Virus record (IMG/VR): IMGVR_UViG_3300005264_000017
Location: 1-44,318 of that record
Strand: one strand, 5' to 3'
Source of the DNA: a virus
Length of the DNA stretch: 44,318 nt
This document shows positions 22,695 through 30,575 of this stretch, one piece after another (the first letter of the stretch is position 1; every line of letters starts with the position of its first letter). The notes beneath the pieces are model-generated. The model did no database searches. It was not told where the DNA came from and worked only from the letters and a program-made list of their open reading frames with translations. A program made the translations under genes and the position numbers.

Positions 22695-25352
22695 ATGAGC
22701 GCATTAGGAGTTACATCAGTAGGAGGAAGCGGAGGAGGTGTTATAACACCCGCAGTTGATTATTATGCAGATTTGCCGGCCCCATCGGTAGGAGTTGGAA
22801 AGATCTTTTTTGTTAAGTTTGATTCAAACCCTAATTGGCACATGGGAACGATTGGGAGTTTCTATAAATATCCAAGAGGTCAATACATATCAAATGGAAC
22901 GGAATGGAGTTTATACGGACGGCAGGTAGAAGTTTCTGAGGACTCTGCAACTTTAATAAATATTGAAAACTATGCGGAATGGTTTGGAACTACTGAAAAC
23001 GTAAATACTGGAGACTTAAAGGTTTTCGATGAAGTTTTGTATCAGAATTTGACAGGAACTTACACGGCGACTATTCCTTCATCAGATTCCACAAACTGGA
23101 AAGCATTTTCTAGCGGGGGCGGGGGAGTTGACTACGAAAACACAATCACAGTAGCAAAGAGCGGAGGAGATTATGACACTATTCAGGCGGCGATTGATGC
23201 AAGTACAAGCGGTGACGCTATTATAGTTTACCCTGGTACATATACTGAGAACATAACTACAAAAGCAGGGGCAACTACGAATATTGAAGGAATCGGGAAT
23301 ATGGGAAGCGTTATAATTGAAGCGAACACAGGAAGCGTAGTGACCGTTCCAAGTGCAATGATGACAATGGCTTTTTTCAAAAACTTAAAGCTAAAATCAA
23401 CTGTTACCGGGGCGAATACTTCAAAACTGTTGTACGGAGATGGAATGATGGTATCGTTCTTAGATGTTGTTTTTGATTACAATTTGAGTAATGGGTATAC
23501 TGAGGAAATATTAGACTTAGAAGTGGGATCTTACATTTTCATGAACTGTAAGTTTGATTTTGATGGAACTGGAACTAGTGGAGGAAGTACAAATTTTATA
23601 TCTGCTGCTGGATCTGCGAAGTTTAACCTTCTACAAGGGTTTGGCGATATGAAAACAGCTTCAGTGTCACCATCAGATCACATACATTTCATTGGATATG
23701 ATTCTTCAGCATTAAGTATAGTGAGAGATTTCGACAGTATTACTACTGGATCAAGTGCTTCTTTCGGAGGTCATTTGGATTTTATTCACATGACAGGATC
23801 GGGAGAAATAGAAGTGATGGGAAATAAAATTTCAATAACTACACCGAGCGGTATAACTGGATCATATGGTCAAATTTATCACTTAGCAGGTACGAGCGGA
23901 GGACATGTACATTCAACATCAAACCGAATAAATGTAACAGGATTTGATAAAAATTACATGGGAGATATTGGAGCCACAGAGGTGCTACATTCGCATTTTG
24001 ATGACATTATAGCAGTTGACAGCGTAATAGGGGATGGTACTTATTCATATGTGAATTCGCCAAGCGGGGGCGATATGCAAATGAGCGGTGATATTATTTC
24101 AAAGGTTGTAAATATTACATCGGATTACGATTCTTCAGAGGACTGGGAGTGGGGGATTTTGAACTCAGATGCAACAACTGAGATAACGGCCACTTTCAAT
24201 CTAACTGAAATAAACGGATTGCCAGATGGAGCGAAAAGAGTTTTTACTAACTCCAGTTCCGCAAGCAACTTTATTATAGATACAAATGGAGTGACGGTAG
24301 GAGCATCGACGGCCGATAGAGCGATTTATCCAGGCGGGTATATTAAGGTTGAAAAAATAGGAGGAGAATTTATTATAACAAGTTCACATAATACGAGTTT
24401 TAATATTAACCTAGCGGATGTGCCGAATAAGACTTTTCATCTAGACTTTTCTGACGCCTCGAGTGTAACCACGTCCGGAGACGACATTACAGCTATGACA
24501 GAGAGTATTAATTCATGGAATGGAGACGGTACAGCTTTGGCCGGGCGTATTAAATACGGACTTACAACGCAAAACGGATTAAATACAGGATACTGGGATG
24601 ACCCAAATTCAACCCTAAACTTTGGAGATAGGGATTTGCATAGCAACCTAGCGGGGCGGGGGTTAACTATCATATCGGTAGTAAAACCTCGTTATGGTGG
24701 TGACGCAATTATCAGTAAATATGCTGATAATGTGCCAAATGCGGAATGGCGATTTTTAACGAATTCTGCGGCTATTTATGATGAATTAGACAGAAGTGGG
24801 GCAGAGGCGACATTAAACTTTTCTTCGAATTACGAGGAATGGCAGATAATCGGTATGACATGGGAGCCAGGGGGTAGATTAAAGGTATACAAGAATGGAT
24901 ACTTGATGGGGAATTCTTCATACACTACAACAGATATACCAGCAGGAACAGCGGATTTAATGGTAGGGATTAGTGATATAAGTGGGATGGATTTCTATGG
25001 AGAGATGGGGGAAATTCTAGCAATTTCAGACACTCCTACCGAGGATATGCGGAAGGCGATGGTATCTAAACTCGGAGCAAAGTGGGGAATAGATACAGCA
25101 GTATTTAGTTCTAGCGACAGTTCGCCTTTCGGGAGAGATGAAGAGACAGATACAATCAAACCATTAATTGACAATGACAATCTAGATATTGGAACGGGGG
25201 TTTATGGCGGAGTATTGAAAGACGGAATAGAATTAGAAAGTGACGCTGCACCAACAACTGATGCGGGGGTTGCTAATAAGAAATACGTCGATGATAATAG
25301 TGGAGGAGGAGTATCAGAAGAATTAGCCATAGCGTACGCAGTAGCTTTATAA
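22695..25352 (+). CDS. Tail fibre/adhesin with beta-helix and LamG-like domain
   Basis: 885 aa. N-terminal 1-140: Gly-rich attachment region. About 148-330: VAKSGGDYDTIQAAIDAST then YPGTYTENITTKAGATTNIEGIG, the pectate-lyase-type right-handed beta-helix start. About 590-790: LamG/concanavalin-like domain (TIISVVKPRYGG, EEWQIIGMTWEPGGRLKVYKNGYLMG, FYGEMGEILAISDTP). C-terminus: TDAGVANKKYVDDN, typical of phage fibres. It probably binds host surface glycans. All glycines use GGN codons, unlike the recoded adhesins downstream. Confidence 0.75.
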   Translation: MSALGVTSVGGSGGGVITPAVDYYADLPAPSVGVGKIFFVKFDSNPNWHMGTIGSFYKYPRGQYISNGTEWSLYGRQVEVSEDSATLINIENYAEWFGTTENVNTGDLKVFDEVLYQNLTGTYTATIPSSDSTNWKAFSSGGGGVDYENTITVAKSGGDYDTIQAAIDASTSGDAIIVYPGTYTENITTKAGATTNIEGIGNMGSVIIEANTGSVVTVPSAMMTMAFFKNLKLKSTVTGANTSKLLYGDGMMVSFLDVVFDYNLSNGYTEEILDLEVGSYIFMNCKFDFDGTGTSGGSTNFISAAGSAKFNLLQGFGDMKTASVSPSDHIHFIGYDSSALSIVRDFDSITTGSSASFGGHLDFIHMTGSGEIEVMGNKISITTPSGITGSYGQIYHLAGTSGGHVHSTSNRINVTGFDKNYMGDIGATEVLHSHFDDIIAVDSVIGDGTYSYVNSPSGGDMQMSGDIISKVVNITSDYDSSEDWEWGILNSDATTEITATFNLTEINGLPDGAKRVFTNSSSASNFIIDTNGVTVGASTADRAIYPGGYIKVEKIGGEFIITSSHNTSFNINLADVPNKTFHLDFSDASSVTTSGDDITAMTESINSWNGDGTALAGRIKYGLTTQNGLNTGYWDDPNSTLNFGDRDLHSNLAGRGLTIISVVKPRYGGDAIISKYADNVPNAEWRFLTNSAAIYDELDRSGAEATLNFSSNYEEWQIIGMTWEPGGRLKVYKNGYLMGNSSYTTTDIPAGTADLMVGISDISGMDFYGEMGEILAISDTPTEDMRKAMVSKLGAKWGIDTAVFSSSDSSPFGRDEETDTIKPLIDNDNLDIGTGVYGGVLKDGIELESDAAPTTDAGVANKKYVDDNSGGGVSEELAIAYAVAL

Positions 25353-25359
25353 CAAAAAC

Positions 25360-26040
25360 ATGCCAAATATATTAGCCGGTCGCGATATGGGGAGCTATGC
25401 ATTCGATGCGAGTGCTCAAACCATTACCTTTTCAGGACTTGGAACGGTTGCTCTTGAGGATATATTCTTGATAACAAACGTCACAGATAATATTATTATC
25501 TATAATTTCGCTTCGGCTGCTCTCGGTGGAGTGATGGCAAGCAATGTTTTGACGTTAGATTTCGATACAACATCGATGGACGACGCGGACGAGTTGCAAA
25601 TTGTAATGAATTACAATGCGACTACAGATTTTAATCTGAGTTCTCAAAAGGTGATTCCTCAAGCGAATTCTCCGCACCAAAAAACAGACGCAGAAGAGTT
25701 GGTATCTGCTCAGAACCTAACAGCGGCTTATGCTAACTTTGGGGCTGAAATAGATATAAGTGATAATCGGTATTTAGGATTATGGGTCGTGTACGATGTG
25801 AACGACTCGGACGCGGTGGATCTTAAGCTTTTGGGGAAATACGAATCAGGAGGTACTGATGAATTCGAAATTGATGGATTATCAGTAAAAAGAGTTTTCA
25901 ATTCCGGAGATTCAGACGGAAAAATATATTACGAATTCGACACTGGAACTATAAATTATATTCGAGTTCAGGCGATTGCCGGAACCGTTGGAACGACGGC
26001 CGGGGATTTAACGATCAATATTAATAAATACGATATCTAA
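25360..26040 (+). CDS. Virion structural/adhesin protein
   Basis: 226 aa, beta-rich. N-terminal half: FDASAQTITFSGLGTVALEDIFLITNVTDN and a TLDFDTTSMDDADELQIVMNY segment; C-terminal half is a jelly-roll-like repeat with YIRVQAIAGTVGTTAGDLTINI. Similar phage proteins decorate heads or fibres. TAATG overlap with the next gene. Confidence 0.5.
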   Translation: MPNILAGRDMGSYAFDASAQTITFSGLGTVALEDIFLITNVTDNIIIYNFASAALGGVMASNVLTLDFDTTSMDDADELQIVMNYNATTDFNLSSQKVIPQANSPHQKTDAEELVSAQNLTAAYANFGAEIDISDNRYLGLWVVYDVNDSDAVDLKLLGKYESGGTDEFEIDGLSVKRVFNSGDSDGKIYYEFDTGTINYIRVQAIAGTVGTTAGDLTININKYDI

Positions 26041-26489
26041 TGGCAGGATTCAAACCAGATCGGCTTTGGCGAGGGTTCCATCATATTAGTAGCCCAGAAA
26101 CTACAACGTGTACGATTGCTGATACTTATTATAAGATTAGTGGTACGTGGGGAGATGGAGATGATTGCAATCACGGATTTGCGTTTGATGGATCCGGGAA
26201 AATAACATTTCAAGGACAATCTGGCGCATATTTATTATTTAATGGGGCCAGTGATCTATCGGCAGACAAGGTAGCGACTGTTACATACGCGATGTATTTG
26301 AATGGAGCGCTCGTTACTGGCGGAGAATCTCCAGTAAGCATTCAACATGCAAATGAAAACGTAAACTTGAGTATCACAAATTTTGTAAAACTAAACCCCG
26401 GGGATTACATAGAAATTTATGTTAAAAGCAATACGGCAAATACTGATGTAACATCAAGCACTCTTTTTCTAACCTTTCTAGGACAATAA
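26040..26489 (+). CDS. C1q/TNF-like jelly-roll adhesin
   Basis: 149 aa. The order of strands (TYAMYLNGALVTGGESPV..., NVNLSITNFVKLNPGDYIEIYVKSNT, STLFLTFLGQ) matches the C1q/TNF jelly-roll used by phage receptor-binding tips, in particular the PGDYIEIYVK strand and the hydrophobic last strand. Likely a host-binding head or fibre tip. Confidence 0.6.
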   Translation: MAGFKPDRLWRGFHHISSPETTTCTIADTYYKISGTWGDGDDCNHGFAFDGSGKITFQGQSGAYLLFNGASDLSADKVATVTYAMYLNGALVTGGESPVSIQHANENVNLSITNFVKLNPGDYIEIYVKSNTANTDVTSSTLFLTFLGQ

Positions 26490-26490
26490 A

Positions 26491-26865
26491 ATGGATTTCA
26501 ATACAAAACCGACTTCGACAACACCGGAAATAACACAAGAGATTGCGCAGGGGGTTTATTTATTGATTCGAGAGTATGGGAGCGCTGATTTAGCTTTCAA
26601 GTCTCAATCAAATAGTGAATACGAGCCAGAACACTTTGGAATAGTTGAAAAAGAATACAAACGGATCGATACAGAGGTAAATTCTATAATGTGGGGCAAA
26701 GACTCACCTAATGATGAAGAAGCTCTTATTGCGCTTATTTCAAGCAAATTACTAGATGTATCAGTAATAGTTCCGGATGTTCGGATTTATTCGGACGGAA
26801 ATTCAGATAAAGATCCAGACTTTGAAACATGGAAAGCTACCTTTAAAGAAAAGGAAATGATATAA
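26491..26865 (+). CDS. Hypothetical protein of the adhesin cluster
   Basis: 124 aa, acidic, helical/beta mix. Follows the jelly-roll gene by one base. Its last codons (ATG ATA TAA) overlap the TATAAT box of the next promoter. No family recognised. Confidence 0.5.
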   Translation: MDFNTKPTSTTPEITQEIAQGVYLLIREYGSADLAFKSQSNSEYEPEHFGIVEKEYKRIDTEVNSIMWGKDSPNDEEALIALISSKLLDVSVIVPDVRIYSDGNSDKDPDFETWKATFKEKEMI

Positions 26866-26866
26866 T
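26861..26866 (+). promoter_or_regulatory. Extended -10 box, leaderless start
   Basis: TGATATAAT: perfect TATAAT with the extended TGn. No good -35 box. The A of ATG 26873 is 7 bases downstream, the expected start site. Confidence 0.5.
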
Positions 26867-26872
26867 GGGGGT

Positions 26873-27103
26873 ATGAGAGTCCGAAAAAGGGATTTGACTT
26901 GTCGATCTGAGCTTAGAACAAAATCTAGGCTCTCAAAAAAAGAGAAATATAAATTACAGTACGCAAAGACCGTACTGACTATTCATCGTTGGCGAGGAAA
27001 GAAGAAATCAGCAGGAGAAGTAGAAGCCGTTTGGAGGGTTTTTGGTGAAGAATTAATAGAAAAAAGGCCTTATTTGCTCGAGACTCTTCAACGTGTGATA
27101 TGA
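26873..27103 (+). CDS. Very basic small protein before the tRNA
   Basis: 76 aa, strongly basic N-terminus (RVRKRDLTCRSELRTKSRLSKKEKYK), likely nucleic-acid binding. Unknown family. Stop TGA lies 10 bases before the tRNA, and the tRNA promoter lies inside its 3' end. Its location beside the code-switch cassette makes a role in translation or tRNA handling conceivable, but nothing in the sequence shows it. Confidence 0.5.
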   Translation: MRVRKRDLTCRSELRTKSRLSKKEKYKLQYAKTVLTIHRWRGKKKSAGEVEAVWRVFGEELIEKRPYLLETLQRVI

Positions 27104-27104
27104 T
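27074..27104 (+). promoter_or_regulatory. Promoter of the tRNA gene
   Basis: TTGCTC, 19-bp spacer, TATGAT preceded by TGA (extended -10). The start would be about 27111, two bases before the tRNA 5' end. Confidence 0.5.
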
Positions 27105-27112
27105 GTAAATAC

Positions 27113-27186
27113 GTGGTATTCGTTTAATGGTAGGACGGCCGACTTCATATCGGAAGGCGCGGGTTCGATTCCCGCATACCACTCCA
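27113..27186 (+). tRNA. tRNA-Gly with anticodon UCA (reads UGA), CCA encoded
   Basis: All arms are present. Acceptor GTGGTAT (27113-27119) pairs perfectly with ATACCAC (27176-27182). D arm GTTT-AATGGTA-GGAC. Anticodon stem GCCGA/TCGGA (first pair G-A mismatched) with loop CTTCATA (27143-27149), so the anticodon is TCA (27145-27147). Variable region 4 nt. T arm GCGGG-TTCGATT-CCCGC. Discriminator T, then CCA. U73, the AATGGTA D-loop, the short variable loop and G1-C72 are bacterial tRNA-Gly traits; Sec or Trp identity is not supported. Position 37 is U rather than the usual purine. Confidence 0.93.
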
Positions 27187-27188
27187 TC

Positions 27189-27217
27189 TTTACTTTCTAG
27201 AGATTAGAAGGTATAAT
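27189..27217 (+). promoter_or_regulatory. Promoter of the recoded adhesin genes
   Basis: TTTACT, 17-bp spacer, perfect TATAAT, starting 3 bases after the tRNA CCA. Predicted start about 27224, ATG at 27240. Confidence 0.7.
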
Positions 27218-27239
27218 TTTTGTGATTAACTATAGTCTC

Positions 27240-28502
27240 ATGACTTACGAATCACTCTGAAGCCAAGGGAGGCCTATCTTCCGCGAAACCTTTCAATCTG
27301 AGCAACAAACTCGGAGGAATGGCTGAGTCCCGACGGATGTATCTTTTTCGGATGGGAAAGGGGTGTCAAACGGAAGCACAAGCGAAACATCATACTGAGA
27401 TAAATTTAATTTATCTTGAACGTCGTTTTCAATTAAAATTAAATTTAATACAAATAGTGTTGACAGACAAGGGTTTGTTGAGAAAAGATACGGCGCTAAC
27501 TTCTGATATAGAGTAAATATTAGGTTTTGATTAATACGATGGGAAATCTACAATTGATCATCGGCGGTAATTACGGCCCATTTCACAGTGTGAAAGGATC
27601 ACGAGGTAATTGCAACATGTGATTCGTCTGGCGCAAATTCAATATTAAAATTATATGTAGATGGTGAATACATAGGATCAGATACTTTGTCAGGAACAGG
27701 TTTTGCTAGCGCAGAGAATTTTAACATGTTTAGAGACAATAGGGCCTACTCTCTGGACGGATCAATGGATTTAGTAGAAATATACGACTACGCATGGACA
27801 GCCGAACAAGTATCAAACGATTACAACAATCAGACTTATAAAGATGTAACAGATGGGCTTATTTTAAATAGCTATGGAAGTCATGGCACATTTGCGAGTG
27901 TATCATGAGATTACCCTATAGATATTACGAACACGAAAGCATGAAACAAAATAGTATGAGAGATGACTATGGACAAATGATGGCTAGATTATGGAGACAC
28001 CGATTCAATCAACTTTAATTGGGACGATCCTTTTTCTATATCGTTTTTTGCCAAAACATTAATGACGAGGTGTTATTTCGTAACAAAAGCACTCCATAAT
28101 TGATCTTATCAATGAATATGGTTATATATAATCGGTTCGGATGTTTATGTTTATATAAAATCAACTAGCGGGCAATCCGTTCAGATTGGGCAAATTAATA
28201 TAGATATAAATGATAACGAGTGGCACAATGTAACATTTGTGTATGATTGAAGTGGCGAAAGCGGGGCATGACACATGGATATATATGTTGATGGAGAAAA
28301 ACGATCATCAGCATATAGATCTGGGACTGTTAATAGTTGAGAATTTGGAAATACATATCCATTAAATGTAGGTAATACAAATAATTTACATGTATGATAT
28401 GAATATGAAGGAAAAATAAATCAAGTTCGGTTTTATAATAAAAAATTGACAGATAGTGAGTGCAGAAGGATTTACGATTCTAACAAACAATACTATGTCT
28501 AA
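27240..28502 (+). CDS. LamG-type adhesin 1, UGA-recoded (UGA = Gly)
   Basis: With TGA read as Gly (genetic code 25) this is one 420-residue ORF ending in TAA. It contains 18 TGA codons against about 27 GGN glycines. Two LamG/concanavalin-like domains: about residues 57-200 (NLSGTSFSIKIKFNTN, LYVDGEYIGSDTLSG, DYAWTAEQVSNDYNN) and about 250-415 (FNWDDPFSISFFAKT, NDNEWHNVTFVYDGSGESG, MDIYVDGE, GKINQVRFYNKKLTD). TGA falls where the fold has Gly, as in VYDGSGESGAGH. Tryptophan is encoded by TGG. It overlaps the next recoded gene by 8 bases. Translation needs the tRNA next door or a code-25 host. Confidence 0.93.
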
Positions 28503-30111
28503 AGTCTTTGAAACCAATTTCAGTAAAGGGTCGATTCTTACAAATGATTGAAACACTATGCTAAACAGTGGGGCCGTTTTAAAGCAGACTAGTAAAGGGT
28601 TAGCAATGCAATTTGATGGGGTGAATGATTATATTGATACAGGCTGCAATGTAATTGGTACAAAATGAGTAACAATAATGTTTATTTTAAAACCAAAAGG
28701 GTATTGAGGGGGTGGATATTGAAGAATGTTCGCTAATGGCAAACTAGAGATATATACATCGGCACCACATACGGCTATAAGGATGTATAGTGATATGCAC
28801 ACTTTGGCTACATCTTGAACTGACTCCATATTATTAAATAAATTTTATTTTGTAGCTATAACAAGAGAGTCTGATGGTACAACAAATTTCTATATTGGAG
28901 ATGATGAAAACGCTCTAGCGTCTTCATGAAGTGTAGACCAAAGCTCTTGAACACCCACAGAGGGAACACATAATTTATTAATTTGAAAAAATCAAACATT
29001 AGGCAGGTGGTTTGATTGATTTATTTGAGATATCATAGTGGAAGAAAGCATATTATCATTAACAGAAATGAATCATTTCTACGAACAATTCCTACAAAGA
29101 AAACCCCTCGGAACACAATCTAAAAATTTCACACACCACAAACCTGACCACTTAGAAGAATATGGGCTTGTAGCAGCTTATAATATGAAACCTAGTGCGG
29201 GAGGTGTTTTGGCAGATATTTCAGGAAATGGAAATAACGGTACTATAAACTGACCACTAGCAACACTTGATGGCCTGGCTTTTGATGGGGTTGATGATTA
29301 TGTTATGCTCGAGGAAAGTTTGTCTGGTTTAGATAAAATGACAATGTCATCACTTGTAGACAAGAGATGATGAAGATCGTATGCATTAATTAGTGGGCAA
29401 TCATACGGTACATGATTCGAAATATATGAAGGTGTGCTTTTTTTTCTGGTAAACACGAACGAATGACTTGCCTATTGTACTTGTGCTAACACAGAAACAT
29501 GAGTAACTTCATTTGTAGCGGTTTTTGACGGAAGTGCCACCGGAGATGAAAATAGACTAAAAATCTATATAAATGGTGAACAGCGTACCGTTACATTCCC
29601 GGCGACAGGGGTTGGTACACAATTAGTCACCTTCTCTTGACAGATGTATTTGGGAAAGCGACCATGGAATGAAGATTATTCAAAAGAACTTTTATATAAT
29701 TTTTCTATCCATAACACGGCGAAAACAGACCAACAAATAAAAGACTACCACAACAAATACGCATCACAAGTAGCACTCTTTGAAGATTTTAGATACGCAA
29801 AGGCAGATGGAACTACTCAGCTACCAGCAGGATGGACTTCATCGACAGGAAGTCATAAAACCAATGAAGATTCTACTGGAAAATACATTGAATGCGTAAC
29901 GAGCGGCGTTGTTCAATACAAAAGCGTTGATCTGAGTGGTTACGAAGGAAATGGATACATATTCAAGATTGATGGTGATTTTAGCTCTGACGTGGACAAA
30001 ACAGTAGACAGTTCAACCAATGTATCATTCGCAAACAACACAGTATCAGTAACAATGACATCAGGACAAAAACTAAGAAATATCGGTATTCAAAAAGGAG
30101 TCCTTGCATAG
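28495..30111 (+). CDS. LamG-type adhesin 2, UGA-recoded (UGA = Gly)
   Basis: 538 residues with TGA read as Gly, ending in TAG. It has 17 TGA codons, all between 28549 and 29640. LamG domains at about residues 35-184 (LAMQFDGVNDYIDTG, LLIGKNQTLGRWFDGFIG with three UGA glycines) and about 223-420 (DISGNGNNGTING, LAFDGVDDYVML, KIYINGEQRTV). A beta-rich C-terminal domain (about 425-538) has about a dozen GGN glycines and no TGA, suggesting a native phage end joined to an imported adhesin. Likely a receptor-binding protein. Confidence 0.92.
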
Positions 30112-30131
30112 TTTTCTGTGCGGTGTACAAT
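30104..30131 (+). promoter_or_regulatory. Promoter after the recoded genes
   Basis: TTGCAT, 16-bp spacer, TACAAT, overlapping the stop of the second recoded gene. Drives the membrane protein genes and perhaps the head operon. Confidence 0.55.
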
Positions 30132-30158
30132 AGAAGTAATATTTTAACCAAATATAAA

Positions 30159-30359
30159 ATGAATTTAAAATCTTTTGATTTCGCTAAAGGAACAAAATCT
30201 ATTACAGGATTGATCGTTATGGTCATTTCTTTGTATGCTACTCAAAAAGGATTGGACGTTGACTTGTCTATCGTAGAATCAACTCTCACAGAGGTTATGT
30301 TGGCAGTAGGTACAATTTACGCGGCTTTCGGGTTTTTCATGAAACTTCTTAGAAAATAA
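30159..30359 (+). CDS. Holin-like membrane protein
   Basis: 66 aa from ATG 30159. Two hydrophobic helices (ITGLIVMVISLYATQKG and EVMLAVGTIYAAFGFFMKLL) with a short polar loop and a basic end, the layout of small class II holins. It is far from the endolysin, so it could instead be a virion-associated membrane protein. GTG 30123 is inside the promoter and rejected. Confidence 0.5.
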   Translation: MNLKSFDFAKGTKSITGLIVMVISLYATQKGLDVDLSIVESTLTEVMLAVGTIYAAFGFFMKLLRK

Positions 30360-30360
30360 G

Positions 30361-30537
30361 ATGCAAAAATTATTTCAAATGATGGGAGAGATTTTCAGAA
30401 TAATTATCGGGGCGGTACTTGTTATCGCCCTGGTTGTTTTGTGTTTTGGGATTGGTATTTGGCAAAATTCAAAGTCACTTGAAGAAAGGGGAAGTATTAG
30501 AACAGATCAGAGTGTGCCAACATATAGAAATTTATAG
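30361..30537 (+). CDS. Small single-span membrane protein
   Basis: 58 aa. One strong span (IIIGAVLVIALVVLCFGIGIW) followed by a polar tail. Directly after the holin-like gene; could be a spanin-like or antiholin-like partner (inference). Confidence 0.5.
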   Translation: MQKLFQMMGEIFRIIIGAVLVIALVVLCFGIGIWQNSKSLEERGSIRTDQSVPTYRNL

Positions 30538-30575
30538 AAAAAAATGTTATAGTAATTATGATTTGATTATTACAC

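Noticed and set aside
27312-27420. Second tRNA (Ser-like start GGAGGAATGGCTGAGT)
   Set aside because: No matching 3' acceptor strand, no T-arm, and the sequence is coding in the recoded frame.
27319-27516. Standard-code ORF of 65 codons
   Set aside because: It is a shadow of the recoded adhesin in another frame and ends without domain features.
27240-30111. UGA read as tryptophan (code 4) instead of glycine
   Set aside because: The adjacent tRNA has glycine features and U73, UGA positions fall in Gly-type turns (NNGTING, FDGFIGD, YDGSGESG), and Trp is already written as TGG in the same genes.
27187-30111. Degenerate non-coding or pseudogene region
   Set aside because: Frames stay open for 420 and 538 codons once TGA alone is made sense, TAA and TAG occur in frame only at the ends, and LamG motifs run through without frameshift.
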